NCBI GenBank assembly: GCA_017437925.1
Contig: JAFRWQ010000288.1
Location: forward strand, 1 to 11,241
Source: Bacillota bacterium
Lineage (GTDB): Bacteria; Bacillota_A; Clostridia; Peptostreptococcales; Anaerovoracaceae
Length of the DNA stretch: 11,241 nt
Direction of reading: 5' to 3'
Shown here: positions 1 through 6,967 of the stretch, one piece after another
Numbering within the stretch: position 1 is the stretch's first letter
How the letters are laid out: every line of letters starts with the position of its first letter
Notes under the pieces: generated by a model
Told to the model about the DNA's origin: nothing
Database searches by the model: none
Seen by the model: the letters and a program-made list of their open reading frames with translations, nothing else
Position numbers and translations under genes: made by a program

Positions 1-123
1 CTCATAATCATAGTTCTCATGTATCTGGGAAGGCTCAACAGCCTTTCCTTCGCCCTGTCCTTCACGGACCGCAAGAAGATAGCCCGCGTAAGCCAGCCGG
101 TCGAAGAGATCAGCATAGGCTAG
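1..123 (+). CDS. TrkH/KtrB-type potassium uptake subunit, C-terminal end (partial)
   Basis: Frame 1 is open from the window edge to the TAG at 121-123 and gives 40 residues, starting LIIIVLMYLGRL and ending PVEEISIG. A hydrophobic helix, then a YLGR turn, then a short basic tail ending in an E-x-I-x-I-G-like motif is how TrkH/KtrB potassium translocating subunits finish. The gene for the matching RCK gating subunit begins 17 bases downstream, which strongly supports the call. The protein would be the membrane channel through which K+ enters the cell. Only the last transmembrane segment and the cytoplasmic tail are visible, so the selectivity-filter glycines cannot be checked and KtrB cannot be separated from TrkH. 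Confidence 0.78.
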   Translation, partial: LIIIVLMYLGRLNSLSFALSFTDRKKIARVSQPVEEISIG

Positions 124-140
124 AGCCTCAAGGAGGAAGA

Positions 141-791
141 ATGAAATCCATATTAGTCATAGGTACCGGCAATTACGGCAAGCATCTCACCGCAAGGCTC
201 GCGGCCCTGGGCAACGAGATCATGGTAGTCGATAAGGACGAGAGGGCCATGGAGGACCTGCTGCCCATAGTTTCGGGGGCCAAGATAGGGGACTGCACCG
301 ACCTTAAGGTGCTCGAAAGCCTTGACGTTCCCGGCTTTGACGTCTGCTTCGTCTGCGTAGGCGCGGATTTTCAGGCAAATCTTGAGATCACAAGCCAGCT
401 CAAGGACCTGGGCGCCAAAATGGTCATAAGCAAGGCCAACAAGGATCTTCACGCCAAGTTCCTCAAGAGGAACGGCGCCGACGAGGTGGTCTATCCCGAC
501 AGGGACATAGCCGAAAAGATCGCCGTCGCCTATTCATCCGACCAGGTCTTCGACTTCATAGAGCTGGCCGACGGCTACAGCATGTACGAGATCGCCCCCG
601 AGAAGAAGTGGGTCGGAAAGACCATACAGCACGTGGGGGTCCGCAGCAATTACGGCATCAACATAGTCGCAGTGAAGACCGCCAAGGGCCTTGAGATGAA
701 TCCCCGTCCCGATTACGTATTCAGGACAGAGGAGCACCTCCTGGTCATAGGCCACAGGGACGTCATAGCAAAGCTTGTGGAGCGGTATTAG
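141..791 (+). CDS. ktrA: Ktr/Trk potassium uptake regulatory subunit (RCK domain, KtrA-like)
   Basis: This 216-residue cytoplasmic protein should form the nucleotide-sensing ring that gates the upstream K+ channel subunit. Residues 1-120 are a Rossmann-type RCK_N domain: strand ILVIG, the glycine motif G8-x-G10-x-x-G13, and acidic D31 at the end of strand 2 (VVDKDE). Residues about 135-216 are an RCK_C (TrkA_C) domain ending EEHLLVIGHRDVIAKL. One RCK_N plus one RCK_C at about 220 residues is the KtrA layout; TrkA proper is a tandem duplication about twice as long. An AAGGAGG at 130-136 sits four bases before the ATG and fixes the start. The glycine loop reads GTGNYG, whereas KtrA proteins usually have G-x-G-R-F-G, so the Arg position that contacts the nucleotide phosphate carries Asn here. 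The MFS gene starts three bases after the stop, so read-through or coupling is likely. Confidence 0.92.
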   Translation: MKSILVIGTGNYGKHLTARLAALGNEIMVVDKDERAMEDLLPIVSGAKIGDCTDLKVLESLDVPGFDVCFVCVGADFQANLEITSQLKDLGAKMVISKANKDLHAKFLKRNGADEVVYPDRDIAEKIAVAYSSDQVFDFIELADGYSMYEIAPEKKWVGKTIQHVGVRSNYGINIVAVKTAKGLEMNPRPDYVFRTEEHLLVIGHRDVIAKLVERY

Positions 792-794
792 ACT

Positions 795-2045
795 ATGGGC
801 GAAGCGATCGTAAAAGAAAAGAAGCCTTTTTTCTACGGCTGGTTCATAATAGTCTGCTGCTGCGTGATCATACTCATAGACTACGGTGTGGGTTACAACA
901 TTCTGACCGCCTTCACCATACCAATCTGCGAGTCCACCGGCATAAGCAGGGAGCAGTACGGCATAATGTACACCCTTATGACGGTGGGGCAGATCATTAC
1001 CTCGATCAACGCCTCGAAGATCATGAAGAAGATGGGAGTCCTCAACATGATCAGGGCCGGCGCCGTGCTCTTCATTCTGGTGACCTGGTATTCGGCCCAC
1101 GTAACAAAGGCCTGGCAGCTCTGGCTCATAGGCCTGCTCTACGGGCCCACCTTCGTCACCGGAGGCTTTTTCGCCCTGTCCATCATCATCGCCAACTGGT
1201 TTAAAGAGAAGAGGGGGATGGCTACGGGCCTGGTGTTCATGAGCAGCGGCCTGGGGACCGTCTTCATGCTCCCCCTTGCCACCAGGTGGATAGAATCCAT
1301 GGGCTGGCAGACCGCCAAGCTGTACTTCGCAGCGATCTCCCTGGTCATGATACCCGTCTGCTTCTTCTTCCTGAAGGAAAAGCCCGAAGACATGGGCCTT
1401 AAGCCCTACGGGGAGGGTACGGCCGCCGAAAAGCCTCCCGCTGAAGAAGATCTCTGGGGCTACGACAGGCCGGAGCTGGTGCGCATGCCCGGAGCCTGGG
1501 TCTTCCTTATGTTCATAATGGGCGTCAATTTCGCCGGTTCTTTGGGTTCGATAACGGTGCCTTACTTAAGAGACCTGGGCTATGAGGCCTCCGCAGCGGC
1601 CCGCATCCAGTCCCTCAACATGCTGAGCCTTGCCATAGGCAGGACAACGACGGGGCTGGTCAGCGACCGCTTCAGCGTCGAAAAGAGCGGGGCTTTCTGC
1701 ATAGCTCTGTCTCCCATGGTGTTCCTGGGAGCCATGCTGGCAAGGGACTACTCATGGGGCATCATCATCATGATACTGGGCTACGGCATCACCATGTCGG
1801 TGAATTCGGTCTTCGTGACCCTGCTCACAGGCAAGATATTCGGAAGAAAGCATTTCGCCTCGGTCTACGGCCTGTTCAGCGGGGCAGGGGCCATGATGGG
1901 AGCCTGTTCCCCCCTGATATACGGCAGGATATTCGCTGTGACCGGCAGCTATTATCCGGCCCTTAAGCTCTATTTCTTTATACTTATCTGCGGAGCCCTG
2001 TGCTATTTCACGGCGGCAAGGATAACACCGAAGAAGAATGCGTAA
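795..2045 (+). CDS. Major facilitator superfamily transporter, OFA/monocarboxylate-like
   Basis: A 416-residue polytopic inner-membrane protein with about 12 hydrophobic segments in two halves, split by a hydrophilic loop at about 195-232 (rich in E, K, P). Family marks are FYGW at 13-16 just before helix 1, the NWFKEKRG motif at 134-141 (the helix 4-5 region, typical of oxalate/formate antiporter and monocarboxylate porters), and IGRTTTGLVSDR at 281-292, the second-half copy of the MFS signature loop. Length is normal for the family. Substrates known for relatives are small carboxylates such as oxalate, formate, lactate or pyruvate; the substrate here cannot be read from sequence. The ATG lies three bases after the ktrA stop with only a weak GGAGCGG upstream, suggesting translational coupling. 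The next gene overlaps its last eight bases. Confidence 0.88.
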   Translation: MGEAIVKEKKPFFYGWFIIVCCCVIILIDYGVGYNILTAFTIPICESTGISREQYGIMYTLMTVGQIITSINASKIMKKMGVLNMIRAGAVLFILVTWYSAHVTKAWQLWLIGLLYGPTFVTGGFFALSIIIANWFKEKRGMATGLVFMSSGLGTVFMLPLATRWIESMGWQTAKLYFAAISLVMIPVCFFFLKEKPEDMGLKPYGEGTAAEKPPAEEDLWGYDRPELVRMPGAWVFLMFIMGVNFAGSLGSITVPYLRDLGYEASAAARIQSLNMLSLAIGRTTTGLVSDRFSVEKSGAFCIALSPMVFLGAMLARDYSWGIIIMILGYGITMSVNSVFVTLLTGKIFGRKHFASVYGLFSGAGAMMGACSPLIYGRIFAVTGSYYPALKLYFFILICGALCYFTAARITPKKNA

Positions 2046-2916
2046 GCCCAGCAGGGAAAAGCTCATAGAAAGAAGCGGAGAACTGGCCGGAAGGACCCTC
2101 TCCGCCATATCCAGGCTGCGCAGGACCTACGTCCTGGAGCGCTATTTCCTGCAGTTCAGCCTGAGGCTCGTCATATTCCTGGTGGTCCTGATCGCCTACC
2201 TTCTGCGCAAAGAGCAGTTCTACGCCCTGGTCATGAGGCCTTTCTGGCACGGTATCTCGCCCATACACCTGCTCTGGGCCTACTTCATGATCATAATGAT
2301 CAGCCACCTGCTGCCCAGGGAAAAGCTCTCCATGGCAGTCATGAAGGCCTACAGGGAGCCGGTCCTTCCCAAAGAGAAGTACGAGGAGCTGGAGCTTCTG
2401 CGCTTCGTCAAGATCCAGAACATCAGGGCCTGGGTCGTAATGCTGGTCTGGCTCTGCTTCAACGGCATCTTCGCCGCTCTCTACCTCTTTAAGCTCATAG
2501 ACGAGGCGGACATGCTGATGCTGACCACCTTCTACTTCCTCTCCGACTACATCTGCATACTCTTCTTCTGCCCCTTCCAGACCTTCATAATGAAGAACCG
2601 CTGCTGCATCAACTGCCGCATATACGACTGGGGCCACTTCATGATGTTCACTCCCATGCTCTTCATCAAGAACTTCTTCAGCTGGAGCCTCTTCTTCACC
2701 TCCTGCGTGGTCCTGATAAAGTGGGAGATAGTATACGCCCGTCACCCGGAGCGCTTCTGGTACGGGTCCAACGTGGAGCTGCGCTGCGAGAACTGCTCCG
2801 AGCAGCTCTGCCATTTCAAGAAAAAGCGCGAGCTTGAGAATCAATTGAACAGCATACTGAAAAAAACTCTGGAGGAATGGTTTCATGAAGCATCTGGTAA
2901 TGGTCAAATGGAATGA
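2038..2916 (+). CDS. Unrecognised five-helix membrane protein with two cysteine clusters
   Basis: A 292-residue protein that I cannot assign to a named family. A basic N-terminal stretch (1-35) is followed by hydrophobic segments at about 41-57, 74-92, 129-150, 158-180 and 202-226, then a charged tail with a helical, coiled-coil-like end (260-282). Two cysteine groups stand out: C189, C190, C193 (CCINC) directly after segment 4 and C250, C253, C258 (CENCSEQLC) after segment 5. The CxxC spacing suggests a metal site or disulfides. With five simple helices the two groups would lie on opposite sides of the membrane; if segment 5 is re-entrant they could meet. Between them is an aromatic-rich stretch including YDWGHFMMF (196-204) and HPERFWYG. 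The gene overlaps the transporter before it by 8 bases and the Dabb gene after it by 32, so it is real and co-expressed. It may be an accessory to the transporter, but that is a guess. Confidence 0.8.
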   Translation: MRKPSREKLIERSGELAGRTLSAISRLRRTYVLERYFLQFSLRLVIFLVVLIAYLLRKEQFYALVMRPFWHGISPIHLLWAYFMIIMISHLLPREKLSMAVMKAYREPVLPKEKYEELELLRFVKIQNIRAWVVMLVWLCFNGIFAALYLFKLIDEADMLMLTTFYFLSDYICILFFCPFQTFIMKNRCCINCRIYDWGHFMMFTPMLFIKNFFSWSLFFTSCVVLIKWEIVYARHPERFWYGSNVELRCENCSEQLCHFKKKRELENQLNSILKKTLEEWFHEASGNGQME

Positions 2917-3172
2917 CAGCGTGAGTGATAAGAAGGCTCTGGCGCAGGAGGTCCTGGCCCTGTTTGAGAGGGCGCGGGACGAAAACGCCGAAATAAAGGA
3001 GGTCAGCCTGGTCCTCAACGCGGTGGATCTGCCCAACAGGTACGACTGCCTCTTCATAATCGAACTGGATAAGGAGAACATCCCCGTCTGGAACAACTGC
3101 GGGCCCCATCTTATCTGGAAGCGCGATTATTCAAAGTACGTCCTGTCCAAGGCGATATTCGACTGGGAGTAG
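2885..3172 (+). CDS. Dabb-domain (stress-responsive alpha/beta-barrel) small protein
   Basis: This 95-residue soluble protein fits the Dabb fold, a ferredoxin-like dimeric alpha-beta barrel. It starts MKHLVMVKWND (strand 1), has an amphipathic helix at about 15-34, a strand SLVLNAVDLPNRYD (41-54) with the NRYD turn often seen in this family, a strand CLFIIELDKENI (55-66), and a closing YSKYVLSKAIFDWE resembling the family's end. The family covers small enzymes and proteins of unknown role, so no reaction is claimed. GGAGG at 2871-2875, nine bases before the ATG, supports this start although it lies inside the preceding gene; the 32-base overlap implies co-translation. One variation is that the usual HP-x-H near residue 75 is reduced to a single H75 in CGPHLIW. 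Confidence 0.78.
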   Translation: MKHLVMVKWNDSVSDKKALAQEVLALFERARDENAEIKEVSLVLNAVDLPNRYDCLFIIELDKENIPVWNNCGPHLIWKRDYSKYVLSKAIFDWE

Positions 3173-3189
3173 GGGTACGGGGTCTTTTC

Positions 3190-3723
3190 ATGAACACCGA
3201 GATCAGAGGTAAAAACATCATACTGCGGCCCCAGAGGCCCGAAGACGCCGGATTCTTTGCCTACTGGTTCAACAAGCCCGAGATCATGTTCCAGTGCGGT
3301 TTTACCGAGCCCACCGACGAGGAAAAGGAACTTGAATACATCAACGTGTTCCACAAGACCGACGATTCCCTCTGGTTCACCGTCACCGACCTTGAAGGCA
3401 ATACGGTCGGAGAGACCGGCCTTCTCCGAATGTTTCCCGCCTGGCATCAGACCGATCTGACCATTATCATCCCGGATCCGAAGATGCAGCGCAGAGGCTA
3501 TGGCACTGAGGCTGTAAGCATGATGCTGGACCTCGCCTTCGGAAAGTACGGCATGCACCGGGTCTCAATAGGCGTGGTCGGGACCAACGAGAACGCTCTG
3601 GCCTTCTACAAAAAGATCGGTTTTAAGCAGGAAGGCATCCAGGAAGAGGCGTATTATTACAACGGCGAATACCAGGATTTCATCATGATGCGCATCCTTA
3701 GCCGCGAGTGGAAGAGGGGATAG
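3190..3723 (+). CDS. GNAT family N-acetyltransferase, RimJ/RimL type
   Basis: A 177-residue cytoplasmic enzyme predicted to move an acetyl group from acetyl-CoA to an amine. The N-terminus IRGKNIILRPQRPEDAGFF (5-23) is the usual opening strand and helix of the RimJ/RimL (Acetyltransf_3) branch. The acetyl-CoA pyrophosphate loop is seen as QRRGYGTEA (100-108), and the C-terminal motif as NENALAFYKKIGF (133-145) followed by E-G. Length is typical for a single-domain GNAT. The acceptor could be a protein N-terminus, an amino sugar or a small amine such as a polyamine; the sequence does not decide. It follows the Dabb gene by 17 bases with only a G-rich, poorly formed ribosome site, and a terminator lies 37 bases after its stop, so it is probably the last gene of the left-hand transcript. 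Confidence 0.88.
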   Translation: MNTEIRGKNIILRPQRPEDAGFFAYWFNKPEIMFQCGFTEPTDEEKELEYINVFHKTDDSLWFTVTDLEGNTVGETGLLRMFPAWHQTDLTIIIPDPKMQRRGYGTEAVSMMLDLAFGKYGMHRVSIGVVGTNENALAFYKKIGFKQEGIQEEAYYYNGEYQDFIMMRILSREWKRG

Positions 3724-3760
3724 GCCCTGTTTTCATTGAGTTCGTATTTCATCGATTTTG

Positions 3761-3792
3761 CCGCCTGACCCATGCGGTCCGGGCGGTTTTTT
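3761..3792 (+). terminator. Rho-independent terminator after the GNAT gene
   Basis: CCGCC (3761-3765) pairs with GGCGG (3782-3786), and GACC (3767-3770) pairs with GGTC (3776-3779), around a five-base loop and a small internal mismatch (T against CG). Six T bases follow directly at 3787-3792. It separates the GNAT transcript from the promoter of the GntR operon 20 bases downstream. Confidence 0.82.
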
Positions 3793-3811
3793 ATTTGTTA
3801 TAAAAAAGTGC

Positions 3812-3840
3812 TTGACGCGTACTATGTGACGTAGTACACT
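3812..3840 (+). promoter_or_regulatory. Sigma-A-type promoter of the GntR-ABC operon
   Basis: TTGACG at 3812-3817 and TACACT at 3835-3840 are separated by exactly 17 bases, close to the vegetative consensus. An A-rich stretch (TAAAAAA, 3801-3807) lies just upstream and may act as an UP-like element. The expected start of transcription near 3847 leaves a leader of about 17 bases before the ATG at 3864, just enough for the AAGGAGG at 3850-3856. Confidence 0.85.
3819..3837. promoter_or_regulatory. Palindromic operator, probable binding site of the YtrA-like repressor
   Basis: GTACTA (3819-3824) and TAGTAC (3832-3837) are perfect inverted copies around TGTGACG. The core GT-G-AC also matches, so all but one base pair of the 19-base site is symmetric about 3828. 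It covers the promoter spacer and the first bases of the -10 box, so a bound dimer would block RNA polymerase. GntR-family dimers bind such sites, and the gene immediately downstream encodes one, so autorepression of the three-gene operon is inferred. Confidence 0.8.
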
Positions 3841-3863
3841 TAAGGCGCAAAGGAGGTATACGG

Positions 3864-4244
3864 ATGTTTCAATTGGATCTGAAGAGCAGAAAGTCCATCT
3901 ACGAGCAGATCGTGGACGGATGCAAGGAAATGATCATCTGCGGCGATTACGAACCCAATGAGAAACTTCCCTCGGTGCGTGAGATGTCGGCGCTGCTGAC
4001 CGTGAATCCGAACACCATCCAGAAGGCCTACAGCAGGCTGGAGCAGGACGGCTGGATATACACGGTCACAGGCAGGGGAGCCTTCGTCAGCGAAGACGGT
4101 CACGAGCCGGACACGAGGCAGATCGAAGCGATCTACGAGCAGATAGGAGAGCTGATGGGACAGCTCCGCTATCTGGGTGTAAAAGGAGAAGAGATGAACG
4201 AACGTCTTAAGAAGATCTCGGAAGAAAGGGGGACGGGCAGATGA
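3864..4244 (+). CDS. GntR family transcriptional regulator, YtrA subfamily
   Basis: A 126-residue DNA-binding protein and probable repressor of its own operon. Residues about 9-76 form the winged helix of the GntR family: SIYEQIVDGCKEMIICGDY (11-29), the hallmark LPSVREMSALL (35-45), recognition helix VNPNTIQKAYSRLEQDGWI (47-65), and the wing TVTGRGAFV (67-75). The remaining 50 residues are a short two-helix dimerisation tail (about 84-122) with no ligand-binding domain. This is the YtrA arrangement, in which regulators sit with ABC transporter genes. AAGGAGG at 3850-3856 fixes the ATG. The stop overlaps the ABC ATPase start by four bases (ATGA). YtrA-like regulators often answer to cell-wall or antibiotic stress; the inducer here is unknown. 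Confidence 0.93.
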   Translation: MFQLDLKSRKSIYEQIVDGCKEMIICGDYEPNEKLPSVREMSALLTVNPNTIQKAYSRLEQDGWIYTVTGRGAFVSEDGHEPDTRQIEAIYEQIGELMGQLRYLGVKGEEMNERLKKISEERGTGR

Positions 4245-4954
4245 TACAGGTAAGAGGTCTGACAAAGCGCTTCGGCGATTTCACAGCCCTTGAGGGACTT
4301 GACATGACCGTTGAGACGGGCTCTATTTATGGGCTCATAGGGGTCAACGGCAGCGGCAAGACCACCCTCATAAAGCAGCTGACCGGGGTCCTGCGCCCCG
4401 ACGAAGGCGAGATAACGATAGACGGAATGCCCGTCTTCGACAATATCGAGGTCAAAAACAGGGTCGGATATGTTCCCGACGAGCTCTATTTCATCGGCAA
4501 TTACAGCCTTAAGGGCATGGCTTCGTTCTACAGGGGGCTCTACAAGAGCTGGAACGAGCAGCGCTTTAAGGAGATGACCGAAGATTTCGGCCTCAAGCCC
4601 AACCAAAAGCTCAGCCGCTGCTCCAAGGGAATGCAGAAACAGGCGGCCTTCATACTGGTCATGAGCGCCATGCCCGACTACCTCATACTGGACGAGCCCA
4701 TTGACGGCCTCGACCCCATCATGAGGAAGAAGCTCTGGGGCTGGATCCTGGGCGACGTGGCCGACAGGAAGCTCACGGTCCTCATTTCCTCCCACAATCT
4801 CAGGGAGCTGGAGGGCATCTGCGACTGCATAGGCATAATCAAGGATAAGAAGATAGGCTTTGAGGGAAGGCTCGACGAGCTTCAGACCGAGCTTTCGGAT
4901 ATGAGCCTCGAAGAGATCTTCATATACGAAATGGAGGGCAATAACCATGAATAA
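4241..4954 (+). CDS. ABC transporter ATP-binding protein (YtrB-like)
   Basis: This 237-residue cytoplasmic ATPase should power the permease encoded next. Walker A is G34-VNGSGKTT (34-42), Walker B is YLILDEP (147-153) with catalytic E152, the D-loop is GLDP (156-159), and the switch histidine is H185 in ISSHNLREL. The signature is CSKGMQKQ (127-134) rather than LSGGQ, usual for YtrB/ABC-2-type export ATPases. The Q-loop position carries Asp in GYVPDE (76-81). Length is normal for a single nucleotide-binding domain with a short C-terminal extension. It overlaps the regulator by four bases and the permease by eight, so subunits are probably made in a coupled way. Placement with a YtrA-type regulator suggests export or a stress-related role rather than nutrient uptake. 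Since only one ATPase gene is present, it likely works as a homodimer. Confidence 0.94.
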   Translation: MIQVRGLTKRFGDFTALEGLDMTVETGSIYGLIGVNGSGKTTLIKQLTGVLRPDEGEITIDGMPVFDNIEVKNRVGYVPDELYFIGNYSLKGMASFYRGLYKSWNEQRFKEMTEDFGLKPNQKLSRCSKGMQKQAAFILVMSAMPDYLILDEPIDGLDPIMRKKLWGWILGDVADRKLTVLISSHNLRELEGICDCIGIIKDKKIGFEGRLDELQTELSDMSLEEIFIYEMEGNNHE

Positions 4955-6848
4955 AGCCCTTTTCAAAGAAAACATCAAGAGGTTCTGGACCATATCGGCG
5001 GTCGCGTCCCTCGTGTACTTCATGTGCGGACCCTTCGTGCTGCTTTCGAGGGAAAACGCCAGCGTATTCACGGCGAGGGAGATGCTGTGCAACTTCAACT
5101 TCGGTTTCCTGCTGCTCAACTGCGCCGTCCCCGTGGTGCTCTGCGTTTCGGTGTTCTCCTATCTTTACAGGATGAACAGCGCCGGCGTCATGCACTCGCT
5201 GCCCTTCTCAAGGACCACCCTTTTCGTCACCAACTTCGTCTCGGGCCTCTGCCTGTCCTGGGCGCCTCTCGCGCTCAACGCCCTGGTGATGCTGGTCATG
5301 AAGCTGGGGAATGTGCTCAGCTTTAAGGACATCTCCGCTGAGATGACGAACAGCGGGTCCGTCCTCAGCTGGAGCGTTCAGGGCATACTCCTGTGGCTCG
5401 TCATAAGCATGCTGGAGATGTTCTTCATCTTCGCGGTATCGAGCATGGGCGCCGTGATCAGCGGAAACACAGTGATCAGCCTTCTCACCTGCTGCGCCCT
5501 GAACCTGGTGATCCAGGCCTGCATACTGGCCCACTACGCCTATTGCTGTGTCTATCTCTACGGGTTTAACGAAAACCAGGCAAGCTGGCTGAACGTAGGC
5601 AGGCTCCATCCCGTCACCTACTACATAATGAACAACATCCAGGAGCTGAGGCAGGCGGGAAGCCCCGGAGCGATCAAGCTCGCCCTCAGCGCACTGGCAT
5701 TCGTCGCGGCCGCGGCCCTCATCGCGGTCCTGGCCTGGAAAGTGTATCAGAGAAGGCCCAACGAGAAGACCGGCGACAGCTACGTCTTTAATTCGATGAG
5801 CTTTATCATAGGCCTGCTTCTGGTCTTTCTGGGAACCAGCGCCGTGGGACTGCTGTTCAACGATTCCTTCGGCCTCTGGGGCTACATAGTGAGCGGCCTG
5901 TGCTGCTTCATAGTCGCCCAGATGATCGTGAGAAAGACTCCCAGGATCTTCGACGGCGGCATAGTAAAGCCCCTCGTCGCCTCGGTCATCATGATGGCCC
6001 TGGTGCTGGGCTGCTACATCTTCGACGTCACCGGCTTTGAGAACAGGGTCCCCAAGGTCTCGGATGTAAAGAGCGTGACGCTTCAGAACTACTCCTACAA
6101 CTTCGGAGCTCCCTATGTCATGGATGACGAAGAGGGCATAGCCTTGGCGGCCGAGCTTCACAGGCAGGTCGTCGCCAACAAGGAGAAGTACAAGAAGTGG
6201 GAGACCTCGGACGGGAAGGACCTCTTCGCCGATGACTACGATGGTCAGGGCTGGAGATACCTGGACATTGAGTACACCCTTAAGAACGGCAGGAAGGTCA
6301 CCAGGGAATTCAGGATCCCCGGCAGGGAGCTTCAGGATTCCGAGGCCCTTAAGGCCATGGTGATGGGCCGCAGGAGCGCCGTTTTCGAGGGGCTCGAGGC
6401 AAGGTCCCGCGACGCCGATATCCGCGGAAGCTTCTTCGTCTACGACTGGGAGTACAAGGACGGAACGGAGCCTCCCGCCTCCGTAAAGGAGGTCCTGAAC
6501 GAAGAGAACAGCGCGAAGGTGGATAAAGCCCTGACCTACGCCTCTCAGGAGCAGAAGCTTGAACTGCTCAGGGCGATAAGGGAGGACTACGAAGCGCTTC
6601 CCTACGAGGTCCTCTCGGACAGCGCCTCCAGGTATACGTGGTACTACCTTGACCTGGACATCAGGCACGGAAGCATGGATCAAAAGCTCTACGACGAGCT
6701 GTCGGGGCTTCAGAGCAGGATATATTACATCTGGCACACAGAGAAGAGCATTCACGAGCCCGAGAGCTACGTAGAGAAAGTGAACATAGAACTGAACGCC
6801 AACTGGCCCAGGACCCTGGAGGTCCTTCAGAAGCTAGCCTGTCAGTAG
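4947..6848 (+). CDS. Large ABC transporter permease with C-terminal soluble domain
   Basis: A 633-residue membrane protein and the partner of the ATPase. About nine hydrophobic segments lie in residues 15-360 (roughly 15-33, 52-74, 96-119, 140-172, 175-204, 244-266, 284-304, 311-328, 341-360). The loop YRMNSAGVMHSLPFSRTTLF (74-93) matches the R-x-x-x-x-x-x-H-S-L-P-x-x-R pattern common in clostridial ABC-2-like permeases. Residues about 361-633 have no further membrane helix and form a charged, aromatic-rich domain; this two-part shape is seen in permeases annotated with a DUF6449-type C-terminal region (name from memory). If the helix count of nine is right and the N-terminus is inside, this domain lies outside the membrane. 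GGAGG at 4933-4937 supports the start, which overlaps the ATPase gene by eight bases. No second permease gene follows, so a homodimer is likely. Substrate unknown. Confidence 0.85.
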   Translation: MNKALFKENIKRFWTISAVASLVYFMCGPFVLLSRENASVFTAREMLCNFNFGFLLLNCAVPVVLCVSVFSYLYRMNSAGVMHSLPFSRTTLFVTNFVSGLCLSWAPLALNALVMLVMKLGNVLSFKDISAEMTNSGSVLSWSVQGILLWLVISMLEMFFIFAVSSMGAVISGNTVISLLTCCALNLVIQACILAHYAYCCVYLYGFNENQASWLNVGRLHPVTYYIMNNIQELRQAGSPGAIKLALSALAFVAAAALIAVLAWKVYQRRPNEKTGDSYVFNSMSFIIGLLLVFLGTSAVGLLFNDSFGLWGYIVSGLCCFIVAQMIVRKTPRIFDGGIVKPLVASVIMMALVLGCYIFDVTGFENRVPKVSDVKSVTLQNYSYNFGAPYVMDDEEGIALAAELHRQVVANKEKYKKWETSDGKDLFADDYDGQGWRYLDIEYTLKNGRKVTREFRIPGRELQDSEALKAMVMGRRSAVFEGLEARSRDADIRGSFFVYDWEYKDGTEPPASVKEVLNEENSAKVDKALTYASQEQKLELLRAIREDYEALPYEVLSDSASRYTWYYLDLDIRHGSMDQKLYDELSGLQSRIYYIWHTEKSIHEPESYVEKVNIELNANWPRTLEVLQKLACQ

Positions 6849-6886
6849 GGCAGGGCTATCAGCCGGAACAAAACAAAACTTTAAAG

Positions 6887-6916
6887 AAAGGCGCCGTGTG
6901 CAATACGGCGCCTTTT
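6887..6916 (+). terminator. Rho-independent terminator after the ABC permease
   Basis: AAAGGCGCCGT (6887-6897) pairs perfectly with ACGGCGCCTTT (6905-6915) around a seven-base loop, giving an 8-bp GC-rich stem extended by three A:T pairs and a short T run. The A run on the 5' side makes it potentially active in both directions, though no converging gene lies nearby. It ends the GntR-ABC operon. Confidence 0.88.
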
Positions 6917-6917
6917 G

Positions 6918-6926
6918 TGTTATCAT
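6918..6926 (+). promoter_or_regulatory. Candidate extended -10 promoter for the hydrolase/serine dehydratase genes
   Basis: TG at 6918-6919, one base, then TATCAT at 6921-6926 fits an extended -10 element (TGnTATAAT) directly behind the terminator. No convincing -35 hexamer is present 16-18 bases upstream, since that space is the terminator stem. The predicted leader to the ATG at 6968 is about 35 bases. Position and spacing are good, sequence match moderate. Confidence 0.45.
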
Positions 6927-6967
6927 GATATATGTGAAGAGATGTTCTTCCCGAAAGGACGGACGGC

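Noticed and set aside
5208..6755. 515-codon open frame on the - strand opposite the ABC permease
   Set aside because: It is a shadow of a GC-rich gene: rich in L, V, H and D from antisense reading, no domains, no start signals.
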